Part shown: piece after piece, positions 38,831 to 49,242 of the stretch
Position numbering within the stretch: position 1 is the first letter of the stretch
Layout of the letters: each line of letters starts with the position of its first letter
Assembly: GCF_001949145.1 (NCBI RefSeq)
Contig: NW_019091635.1
Coordinates: forward strand, 257,565-315,270
Length of the DNA stretch: 57,706 nucleotides
DNA from: Acanthaster planci
Taxonomy: Eukaryota; Echinodermata; Asteroidea; Valvatida; Acanthasteridae
Direction: 5' to 3'
Made by a program: the position numbers and the translations under genes
The notes under the pieces: model-generated
Told to the model about the DNA's origin: nothing
The model's input: only the letters and a program-made list of their open reading frames with translations
Databases searched by the model: none

Positions 38831-39835
38831 GGACGCACGCAATTAAACAGTGTATCCACGGCATACAGATTCAGGACCAGCAACGCGCGCGCAAGATCGG
38901 CCTCATCAGTGCGTGCTAGACGTGCTAGACGCTTTATGTTCATTTTGCGCGTCCATGAGGTTGCACTACACCAAATATGCGCCCATAGAAAACAATGCAA
39001 AATCGGACTGACTCTCGTGAAGAGGTTGGCCTCCCTTTTTTTACTGGAAATTCACGATTATGGCCAGAAGATTACTTTTCGTTTCAATTTCATGGGAGTG
39101 AGCCACGAACATTTTTTTTATTCGCCTTTCAAGGAAGATACCCCCAAACAGCAGTAAAACTAAGCGCTCATTTCTGAATGTAGCCGCCCGCCTCTATCCA
39201 AAATAGGCCCGCAATTTGGGTCTTTTTGTGAAAGAAATACCCCGAACTGGAAACTGTCAGTCCCAAATTTGGGATTTATAGAAATTTTCTATGATGCTTC
39301 CTGATTATGGCATGTCTTATTGTAAAAAACACGTAGGATCAGAAAATATTAATGAGCTTGTGCGCAGAAATACAACCATTTGGTGGAATGCACCCTTCAA
39401 TGACCACAAAAATGGCGCACTATAATCTCACAGTGAATGGGCGCGTACGCACGCACTGCGGTATTTTTATTCCATGTCTTTGCCGTATGGATCAAAGAGT
39501 GGTCAGGCCTATTCTCGTGAATCGCCCGTATTAATTAAACATCTCCACCGCTCATGAGTTCTGGATCTGCAACAGAAAACACATTTTGTTCCCTTTGCTG
39601 CTAAATGCTGCTTTTTTGAAGGTTTGAAGGCCGGAATGGGAGAGTGGTAGCCGCATGCGCACGTGTGTGAGGTAAAAAAGACTGTTTGTCACATCCATAT
39701 AAAATGCGTCACGTTCATTTCGGTTTACAGGAACCACGGAACTGGAAATTAACGCACAACTTCAGCGATTGTCCAATGAGAGCCTGCAAATTGTGGCGCG
39801 TCCGCCTTTGTGACGAAGTCACTTACGAACCGAGA

Positions 39836-40901
39836 AATATGGAAGGGCTGCGTAGCACCGTGATCAGAATATCGACAAGAATATATTCTTGTATGAATAT
39901 ATTCGAATATGATATCAAACCAGTGCTCTGAAATATGTGATTGCCGAGTTTTCGGTAACTGAGTACCTTCTTCAGGGCAAGCAGATTCAGTTCTGAATGA
40001 ACGCGGAAAAATCCACGTTCATTCCCACTGGATGCAGCGTTCCAAGTTAAAAAATGACGCGCTGCTCCAGTTCCTTACGCTGTACATCGGATGACGCTTT
40101 CTGCAGGATGCAGACGCCTACGTCACCGAGAATATGTGGCGACGCGCAAGAGTGCTGCGCAACAGCGAGACCAGGTGTTTGTTGGCGAACACTGCGCAAG
40201 TGTTCCGCGAAACGGTCACCAAGGCGACGCTTGGTCTCTCCGACCAAGCGTCGCCTTGGCCAGAACTTTGGTGCAGACAAGAAGCGCAACTCCACATCAC
40301 CACGATACAAGCAGGATCCTCTAATGGTTGCTTCTGTATAATTATTTTATTGGCCGTACAGGAACAACGACAACATTCTGGAAACACAGAAACAGAAAGG
40401 GGGCTTAATTAGGAATCTAACTCGAATCGATAAGTTTCAAACTATTCACTTTCTATAGTGAAGAGATTAACATAAATTTACATTCTACTAGAATATTCAA
40501 CCTGGTCCAATACAACTGAACTAGTCGCTAAATCAGACATCGCCGTAATTAGAATAAAGGTAAAACGAGAATTACTGGGCCAGTCATGAATAAAACAAAC
40601 AGAAGGCAGAGTGAAAATTAAACCATTGACATGTAAGAAAATTGAGTCTAATTTGTCCAATGTATCGAATGTACAAACCAGAAATAAAATATTCTACGGA
40701 TTGCCAGACTAAGAGATATGTATTAAATTGAAAGCAAATCTACATGTATTTCTACATTATTTGTACATCGGAGAGAAATATGGAAGGGCTGCGTAGCACC
40801 GTGATCAGAATATCGACAAAAATATATCAAATCAGTGCTCTGGAATAATGTGATTGCCGAGCTTTCGGTAAATGAGTACCTTCTTTAGGGCAAGCAGATT
40901 C
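39836..40901 (-). mobile_element. Penelope-like element remnant between direct repeats
   Basis: A direct repeat of 130-160 bp occurs at 39836-39996 and 40771-40901, both copies containing GGAAGGGCTGCGTAGCACCG and GAGTACCTTCTT. Between them, on the minus strand (about 40255-40010), is the end of a GIY-YIG domain: GETKRRLGDRFAEHLRSVRQ, then AQH, DVGVCILQKASSDVQRKELE and RVIF, a stop, and LGTLHPVGMN. The order repeat-body-repeat fits the pseudo-LTRs of Penelope elements. The body is truncated just before GET, at a perfect hairpin described separately. Confidence 0.8.
40217..40257. repeat. Perfect 18-bp inverted repeat, 5-base loop
   Basis: CCAAGGCGACGCTTGGTC, TCTCC, then the exact reverse complement. 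The right arm replaces what should be the YIG part of the Penelope GIY-YIG domain, so the hairpin sits at its 5' truncation point. Confidence 0.93.
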
Positions 40902-42599
40902 AGTTTATATGATTAATCATAACTTCAGTTTTCGTTATAAATCGTTCAGGGTGATCAAATCAGTACTTGGACAATTCACGGTAAAGAAATCCTCCTTTCA
41001 CCAAAATGTGAAGATTATCAGTCTGGCTTCGTCGTTAGATTTTTTTTTGAAAAGGTAACCACAGCAGACCAGGAGACAGTATAAGCACAAGAACCAAAAA
41101 TGTGGAAAATGGTTTCGTTTCGTTGTAGACTTATTCATTTTGAACAAAAAGCTATTTGTACCCAACATTTTATGGATTGGAACCACCTTAACCTAGTATC
41201 AATGGTGCATTGAAAGGATTATTAAAAACAGAAGACCATTTAGAAAGATAGTCTATTTGAAGCTTATTGTTCCATTTGGTCATAAAAGTATACGGGAAAT
41301 TTTCTTACTCGAAGTCAACACTACAAAAATGCTATGAGAACCTTTTAATCACTTAAAAGAGTATTTAAATTAAAAGTAATAAAAGAAAATTCAACAAACT
41401 TGGAAAAGCTAACTTAAGCCTTAATTACTCCTACATATTCCAAAAAATTGGTTCTTGGATTAAACTCCTTAAAATCCGCACAAGAGAGAAATTTCCCATT
41501 ACCATCCAATAAATCGAGGACATACTAGACTCCGGCTGAGTCTCAATGCTTGTAATAAATACATCTCCGACCCACTTAGATTTCATCATTATACCAAAGG
41601 GTATTGATCCGAACATCTTGGTGTAATGGCTGCACCGTAAATAATAATACAATGGATGTGATGGTCAAAGGTTATCACATGGCCAACAGCTGGCTGAACA
41701 GTAAAGTATAGCACGGTATACATACAGAACAAAGTTATCTCGTTGACACGCCTGAAATCTTACAATTTCTATCAAAGATCGTGAGAAATATTTATATAAT
41801 AATTACTTACTACTTACTGGGGGTTTGAAGCATTGACACTCTCCCACACTTAGGAGCATATGCTCTCTTCAAATAAATAGAAGCAAAATACAAAGGAAAC
41901 TGTTTTACATTCGAGACCCTAAAACCAATATGACCACCTTAACACTGCGTACACGGAAAGCGCCAAAAATTAAAAAAAACTTTTCGTTAATTACCTCGTG
42001 ACATGCATATGCAAAAGAAAGTTTTGGAAGAATGAGGGCGCCCTTACTAAGGCACAGTTCCCTACACAAAATTTACAGAACTGCATTAATTCTGAACTGA
42101 ATTAACATTTTTGGTCATAACATGACTCAGAACGTACTAGAGCTGAGTTGAATGCGTCCCCCCGAGCACTTTACACGTGCAGCGACCACAGCCGAATGGT
42201 AATTGTATGCGCACAGTAGCTTAATTAAACGACTTTTGAAGGGGTGGGTATCACTGAGGAAAATGCCAAAGAAACATTTAAAGAGTATATAATCAGTCCA
42301 GCTTGCGCAATGCCTTAACCGCCTCTGATGCATTGATGATTTGCTGTCTTCAGCATAGTCTTGGTCTAGGAAGTAATCGGATAGTTGTTAAGCTTGCACA
42401 TTAATCATTTACACTTTTCCCACTGGAGCAAACAATAACGTATCGATACCCTCTATCGATAGAGAAACGTAATCTATTGTAGAGTCGAATAAAGAGGGGA
42501 ATTCGTTAAAAGTTCAGGACGACCTGGACGACCTAAAAACCACCTTCAGGGAAAGCACAGAAAAAAGTTGCTACCAATTGAAGACCAGATCTCTGCCCA

Positions 42600-42769
42600 T
42601 TATTTACGAAAATGTATGACCACAGACTCGATTAACAGGCAGATGTACCCCCGTTCAGGAGCCTTGGTTTGGTAGTGAGAGACCGCCCATTGCCATAAGT
42701 CATCAAGGAATGCCTCGTGCTCGACAGCCGGTATCAAAGGCATTTCGCCCAGGCTCGTCCTCAGAAACA
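42600..42769 (-). CDS. Methyltransferase copy B exon 4
   Basis: 170 bases after acceptor TTTTTTGTCCTTAG. It encodes FLRTSLGEMPLIPAVEHEAF, LDDLWQWAVSHYQ and the C-terminal VVIHFRK with stop. Same length and stop position as copy C. Confidence 0.87.
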
Positions 42770-45700
42770 CTAAGGACAAAAAAGAAACTTTTCTGAATTT
42801 TCGTTCAAATATACAAATCTAAATGCTTAACACTCAGCACAGAAAGAATTCAATGTGGTTACCGAAGTACTAACTAAATATTTGTAGCTTTAGACGGGAG
42901 GTTTTAGCAAATGAGAAAAAACAAAAAAATCACAAAAACACCAAAACATCTGTATGGGCAGCCTTTAGCAGAAACATGGACATTCTAACTAAACTTAATC
43001 CAGCCCTGTCTTTGCCGACAATGGCACATCGAAGTTAAGCTTGAGAGAGAGAGATGAAGAGGCTTGAACTTCCAACTTCTCTACAATTATAGCAAGAGAG
43101 ATCTTAAAACAAACAGGTGGATCAAAGAAATACAAAAGTCCATGGTGTGGTGGTAACAGCGAATGGATTAATGAACATCAGCTGGACATCTGGTAAGAAA
43201 AGAGGGTCAAAGGTTAGATAGAGTGGCAGTCACTACGGTATGAGAGGAAAAGCGAGAGGGCCCTCATTGAAAAAGAAAATAAGCCAGTGGCAGAAACAGT
43301 GACCTGGCGAGCACATAACAAAGATAGAGAGAATTTGTTTTAAATATAGAGCCAAAATGGAAAATTTGTCCGAATTGTTTAATCAGCAAAAGAATCCTCA
43401 TCAACCATGATCCTCCCCCGAAACAAAGCAAAGAATATTGTCTAATCGTTGCTAAGATTTTGGCGCATTCAATAGCAAACATATTTCCATGAGGGCAACT
43501 CCCCCTCCCCCTTCCGCTGGATATGTCACGTTTGATGACATGGAAATGCTCAGAATTGTGAAACTTGATTTTAGACTGTAAATTCAAGGAAACGACATGA
43601 AACTACATGGAAATGCTGATCTAAAATGGACAAACAAACGTCGTTGTTCACCTTGACAAACGTCGTTTTGAAAAGTTGAACCCTGACGTTTGTCTCTCCG
43701 TTTTAGAAAAATCATAAAAAACAGCCTTACGTTTTGTTTGAACTTCAGACATGCGCAGCTCCTTCGTCTTGATTTCACACGTTGCACTTGAGCAACCAAA
43801 CGTCTTTAACAGTTGAACAGTGTCTGGAATGGATTGGTTCCACATGTATACAGGCGACTCGTAGCCCTGTAATAATTTGTATTTTATAGTAAGTTTTAAC
43901 CTTCACCCAACGTATAGAATAATCATAGTTTAGTCCAAGAGTTGTGAAAGAAAGAAAAAAGAAATTAAGCTATGAGCTTAAGTGTACCTTCATCGGTTAA
44001 GAAGAGACAGGGTGGTGAGAAAAAAATTTTGGGGGGGTTGAATACATGCACCAAGCACACGCGGGAAGACCATACGGTACATTCAAATAGAAATCGGTTG
44101 CCCGGGCTGTGTAAAAAATACGTCCTCTATTGTTTCTGTTCAGAGCAGATACCTCCTATTCGAACGGGGAATGGCCTATTAAATCATCCCCCAACTTCTT
44201 CGTGGAGAGTAAAAAAAAATTAAGGCCGGGTGTAAAGAACTTCTCGCATTTAGAGTGTAGCTGCAATGAAATTTTGTAAGACACATTTTTTTTCTACAAC
44301 TTTGTACTATTCTCCAGTGTATAAAACTCTTTTACATTCCTTTTTGGTTAAAAGCATTGAAGATTGAATTTTTGTATCACTTCAAATTATTCACTCATTC
44401 CTGGACAACTGGGGCATGGATGGGAGTCATTGTAACTGTTGCTGTGCACTGCTACGCTTTCGCACAGCTGTCCCAGAATAGTGAGAGAATTGGTAAAGTA
44501 ATCTAAGTAGGCCTATACAGTCTGTTCAAATCACCTGTATTATGTGCCGGTATTCCGATTTCTTCTTCAAAGATTGAGAGGCTCAAATTGTATATCAACT
44601 TTGGCGAGATCATAATTATTTTGAATATTTTTTACAAGAAATGCAGCATTGCGTGAGAATGTGAACAACAACATTAATGGTGGTTTAGCGTGGAACTGTA
44701 AATTGGGGAAATGATATCATAGTAACTGTTGCTTTATAGTTGCTTCAGAGCAAAAAGAGAAATTCAGTGACATCGGAGGTCACTTTCAGAGGTTTTCTTG
44801 CCCCCACCGCCCAGAAATATGAACGTTAAGAGGGTTTCTTCAGAATGCAATACGTACACGAAAGTTTCTCGAGTAGAATCCCTTGAAATGTAGAACTGAA
44901 GCTCAACGCTTCCATGTGAACCCAGTAAAGCCAACGTAACCGAGTGAAGGTTAAATTGTCAGGAGCTTGCCCTACCTTTACGAACTCGCCCCACTTTTCG
45001 TGGTTCTTGACATAAAGGTTTGCCGCAGTTGGCAGTTCAAGGCCTTCGTTATCCTTGTCCACAATGACCAGCCCCTCCCCTCCCGGCTTCAAGCATCTCA
45101 CGATGCCCTTCAAGGTTCTCGGCTGGTCTGCGAAGGGGATCCAGTGAAGTACGAAAAAACTCACAACCTTGTCGAACTTTCCCTTCCAATCTGGGTTATC
45201 TCCTACATCCCGAGCATCCCCTATGAGATATGTGATATTGGAAGCCGCTTTGCTCTGACGGGCAACTGCTATCATTTCTTTCGAAGAATCGATACCTGGA
45301 AAAGAGTTGATATTATACATATGAGTAAATCCGCTTCAACTGGAACAACGTTACTTTGCCGAGGAAGCACAAGTTCAAATCTGCTGCACAGCGACACCCA
45401 TTACTAAGTCACAACATATCTTGACCTCGACACAGGGATTTATTCAGGCAGGGATTTATTCTGGTGAAATTGGGACAAAGTCATTACTGGGGTGTCCATT
45501 CTTCTTGAAAACATCTGCTTTCTCCGTGAAAATGTTTGCATTTGTTTCTGTGATCTAAGAACCTAAGTGCAGAATCACGACAATAGTACTTCGGAGGCAA
45601 ACCCGAGCAAAGAGAAATGGTGTCTAAAGTATTTAATATTTCATTACCATCCATTTCAGTCATCCAGATATTACCCAAATTAATCAGCAAAAGTGAAGCC

Positions 45701-46388
45701 AAGTCTTTTATACTGTGGACATTAATAATTGCCCTAGGTAATATTCCTTCCTATGGTTCGCATGATTTTAATCTGTGCAGATCATCAAACGCCTATCATA
45801 GCTCAGTAGAAAAATGTACATGTACATATACTGACATACCTCCATACACATTTGTACAGAAAATGTAGAATTTGACCATAAAGTTTGTCTGTCTCAAGCA
45901 CACGATATCAACAAGGGCTTAGAAAAAAAGTTTGGCTTTTTATGGTTTAGCTAAGAATCAACACAAATAGCGAGGTTCGAGGTTGGGATGGACTGGAACT
46001 TAGATACCGAAGACTGGTGTCAAAACAGTAACCTGTGGAATGATTAATCAAGTACGCGGTTTAAGTGTAACCAAGAGACTAAAATCGCGAGACATCGAAG
46101 CAGCAGATTTAGAAATACCCTAAATGTTTTTATTAGTGTATGGTACCATAAATCACAATGGTATTCATTTTTGAAAATGTTCATTCTATGGACATAAATG
46201 CGACTGGTTTTACCTGTTACACTGTTGACTTTTGATGCTATTGTTTTGGTCTCTTCGCCCGATCCACAACCGACATCTAAAACCGCATCTTCAGATCGAA
46301 AAGTTAAGTTGTCGATATTGGCTTTAATTATGATATGTTGGACAATTCGCCCCTCACCGTGGTAGTGATGACTGGCTGAAAAATTCAT
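42600..46388 (-). CDS. JHAMT-like class I SAM-dependent methyltransferase, copy B (4 exons)
   Basis: Exons 46388-46214, 45295-44976, 43866-43731 and 42769-42600 have AG/GT borders and matching phases, giving 801 bases and 266 residues, close to the 270-285 usual for this family. Motif I is VLDVGCGSGEETKTIA, with the acidic post-I loop VTGIDSSKEMIAVARQ, then GDARDVG, FDKVVSFFVLHWIPF (motif II, with the family's HW) and LKPGGEGLVIVDKD (motif III). The C-terminal half has GYESPVYMWNQSIPDTVQL and ends in VVIHFRK. Such enzymes transfer a methyl group from S-adenosylmethionine; insect members act on juvenile hormone or farnesoic acid, but in a deuterostome the substrate is unknown. Nothing in it looks broken. 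Start: the ATG at 46388 has TATAAAG about 20 bases upstream, so an earlier untranslated exon is possible. Confidence 0.9.
43731..43866 (-). CDS. Methyltransferase copy B exon 3
   Basis: 136 bases after acceptor AAATTATTACAG, donor GTAAGG. It encodes GYESPVYMWNQSIPDTVQLL, then KTFGCSSATCEIKTKELRMS and EVQTK. Homologous to pseudogene exon 25249-25109. Confidence 0.85.
44976..45295 (-). CDS. Methyltransferase copy B exon 2 (SAM-binding core)
   Basis: 320 bases from acceptor AACTCTTTTCCAG to donor GTAGGG. It carries the post-I loop, the GDARDVG segment, FVLHWIPF and LKPGGEGLVIV. A 146-codon ORF on the opposite strand (44967-45407) is its shadow. Confidence 0.93.
46214..46388 (-). CDS. Methyltransferase copy B exon 1
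   Basis: 175 bases from ATG to donor GTAAAA. It encodes MNFSASHHYHGEGRIVQHII and the SAM-binding motif I, VLDVGCGSGEE. The N-terminus is a little short for the family, which leaves room for an earlier start. Confidence 0.88.
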
Positions 46389-47003
46389 CCCGGGATTATC
46401 TCTTTATAAGGCTGCATGGATAGGAGAGTTTGAATAATTGCAACTAATTAATTATAAGCATTTATTAAATAAAAGGAGCTACCACGAGTTTTTATACGAT
46501 GCAAGCATATTTATGACTTCCACCAGCTTATTTAAAGATTCCTTTTGAGTAAGTGTGGGGGAATTTGCCACGGACATTTTCAGAATTATTACATGTCAAC
46601 GTACTACAGTGTTCCCTAACTCCATAAATCCCAATCTAAATCTTATGAGCAATCTCTGCTTCCCAAAGCAATAGACAATTAAGCCAATCACTGCACAGTA
46701 TCTGGCATAAAGAAGCCAGGGAGGAGCGGTTCTGCATTGGGGCCACTCATACCACTTCAGATTTTTATAATTCTCTTGTGGGGATGGCAAAGGCCTTTTC
46801 TTCGGACAAAGATAAAGCTTTGAAACGACTGGAATTTTTTTATCGCTCCGTCTAGTGCAAACCGAACGACATGATTCAATCTTTTCACTAGAAGCTTAAT
46901 AGTCGCACACTTTCACAGCGGAGATGCTAAATCTTGAAAAAGTCTGGAACGCTGCACACAGCTGATGCACCAAAATGATCTACGAAAGAACCCGAATATT
47001 TCC
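46389..47003. other. Upstream of methyltransferase copy B
   Basis: AT-rich. Besides the TATAAAG at about 46407-46413 (minus) no promoter element can be argued. A 64-codon ORF at 46596-46790 (minus) matches nothing known. Confidence 0.4.
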
Positions 47004-47262
47004 AAATAGGTCACTTGGGAGACATTTTGTGGTAAATTTTTCAACATTAGGGAGATATTTCGATGTCTCCCTAATGCTCCAACTACAAAAAGGAGGAAAT
47101 TTTGGGTCCACATTTTGAGAGATGATAGATTAGGGTCTGAAAGGAAAACATGCAAAGTTTGATTAAGATCGGATCGGATTAGGGAATATTGAATTATGGG
47201 ACGGTAAAGTTTGAAAAGTTTTGTGCACGTTCCTATGGGAATGTCTCCCAAGTGACCTATTT
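47004..47262. mobile_element. MITE, 259 bp, perfect 23-bp terminal inverted repeats
   Basis: AAATAGGTCACTTGGGAGAC plus ATT at 47004-47026 is exactly inverted at 47240-47262. A second inverted repeat lies inside the left end (CATTAGGGAGA and TCTCCCTAATG, about 47045-47076). The 112-codon minus-strand ORF spanning it has no family match. No target duplication was confirmed. Confidence 0.82.
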
Positions 47263-48650
47263 TCGGTAATAAGAATGTCTATATTATTCAACTGAGTAAC
47301 AAAAGACGAATTTGCCACTCAAATACACTGTACTGACAGCAGGGAACGACACCACCCCCAGCATACAACCATTCCCAGCAGGCATTTTGCAAATTCAAAG
47401 TCAAATTAAACATTATGAGGCAAAACGGAAAGTTCAAGTACATTTCCATCCATATGTGTGGCACAATGTTATTAAGCCGACCAATACGCGTAGCGCAGGG
47501 AGATAGTAGAGCTGACGTACACCTGGTGTAAGTAACCTACACGGGGGGTACGCCCTTCCTCCCAGCAGATATCCGTACCGCCCCCTCGGATTGCCCCCCC
47601 CCTCATTCGAAATCTCTGTTGATTTTATACAGCTATGCAGTCACAGCTTATTTTTTTTGTGGCGTGCCCTTAACAAAATGTGCACCCCGGGTGCCCCCAA
47701 AAAGTTACCCCTTTATCGATATAGTTACGTCATAGCCTATACCTCAGGACCAATAATTTCCACTTCCTCACAAACCATGCTGTAGTTGTGTAGCACCAAA
47801 TTATATCTCAAGGTCGTTTACCTAAAAGCCGGATCCGGGGATTCTGTTTGCCATCTCCCCAGACCGCAGTGGCTTCAACCTCTTCCCGGACCCCCGCCTC
47901 CTCCCCCCCTTCTCCCGGAACAGCGAAAGTTAGTTCCTTGTAATATTGGGCAAGACAACAGAGTTGGATCCGACTCTACTGGCAAATTAAAGGTTTTTAA
48001 CCATAATTAGCCTTGTGTGGTTGTGCTGTCACAGTTTCCGTCCAATGTTCCTGCTTATGGAACCAACATCACATAATTGTGTGACAACATCACATATTTA
48101 ACAATGTCACATAATCAATAGATTGAGTGCAGCGTTAGTAAGCCTACTCTTTTTTTCGATTTGGACGGGATTGTCATACTGTGGCGAGATCTCTCGAACC
48201 TCGTTTCTTCCTCTGAAGAGAGATTAATAAAGCATCCTCAACGCAAAGGGGTACAGGTCCGTTTGGGTGGAAATGTGCCGCCGAAGGAATTGATTACTGA
48301 GCCTGCTAAATAAGGCACCAACTTGAATGCGACTGGACACCTACATGCAGTTTCGAAACACACAAGGCACTTCTGGTTTATTGTACAACAAAAACAAAGC
48401 CAGTAAAACGGCAATGAATGTGGACTCGAGTTTGAGCAATAAAAAGACCAATTTGATTAATAAATAGAGCAATTTAACACTGTGGAAAGAGCAAAAAAGA
48501 GCAGTTTGAGCAATAAAAAGAGCAAAATGAGTAAAATAAACAATGAAATGTGCAAATCAGAAGCAGTGAAATACATATATACCTGTATATATAAAATTAA
48601 ACGATTTCATTTGTTTTGTGTCATTCAAAGATCATCCCCCCTTGGGTCAA
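47263..48650. other. No gene recognised
   Basis: Contains a C-rich stretch at 47540-47605 and at 47880-47925, and a run at 48430-48550 in which TTTGAGCAATAAAAAGAGCA-like words recur imperfectly four or five times. Nothing coding is supported. Confidence 0.5.
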
Positions 48651-48654
48651 CATG

Positions 48655-49242
48655 AACAGTATTTTTGAAGTCAAGCCCTATGCTTTTCACCAGTGTGACA
48701 AATGATTTAAAAGTCTAATCTAGAGAAGCACATGGAAAATATCCACGTTGAGGATGAATCAGACATGAATTAAGTTGACGATATTAACTCAGAAACCGGT
48801 TGAGGAGGTTGGTGACTAAACCTCGGATGGAGACAGTTCAGGATTGGAAGACAATGCCACCTACCAAGATTGGCTGGCTGAAGCCAGAGAAGCAAATAGG
48901 GAGATCAGGGATGAAAAATATGACAAGTACGTCAACGAAGGCATGGATGAAGATCAAGCCAGGCAGAAGGCAAACAGAAAGACCCTCTTGGCAGTCAAGC
49001 AAGACTTTTTCGACAACTATAAGCAGTTCCTGTCAAATTACCTTAAGTTGAGGGATAATGAAACTCATAAGGACATTGTGGATGATCTCGATGGAAAACT
49101 TGATAAAGGCATGAAAGTCAACAAAGCCTTGGATAGAGTTTTGCCTAAATATGCTGACAATTTTGCCAGACTGTTTCATGACGAAGAGGAGCATGCCTTA
49201 AAGATAACAGTCTGTAGAGGCAAATGGTTCCAAAAAGAATGA
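48655..49242 (+). pseudogene. Decayed C2H2-finger plus acidic helical ORF (multi-copy type)
   Basis: At 48673-48749 two frames together show a C2H2-like remnant: KPYAFHQCDK with one recognisable cysteine, a stop, then KSNLEKHMENIH with the H-x4-H spacing. An acidic segment (EDESDMN) follows. From 48820 one frame stays open to the stop at 49240: TYQDWLAEAREANREIRDEK, KYVNEGMDEDQARQKANRK, then DDLDGKLDKGMKVNKALDRV, LPKYADNFARLF. Two helical blocks of similar plan (an EGMDEDQA-like core, then basic residues) are visible. The plan recalls uncharacterised, repeated finger-plus-helix proteins of aquatic invertebrates, from memory only. Stops and a frameshift in the N-terminal part argue for a relic, though the last 420 bases are clean. 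Confidence 0.55.

Noticed and set aside
38789-39157. 122-codon ORF on the plus strand
   Set aside because: The homologous region near 22600-22900 is not open, and the composition follows CpG-rich noncoding DNA.
44967-45407. 146-codon plus-strand ORF
   Set aside because: It is the antisense shadow of methyltransferase copy B exon 2, which has the motifs and splice sites.
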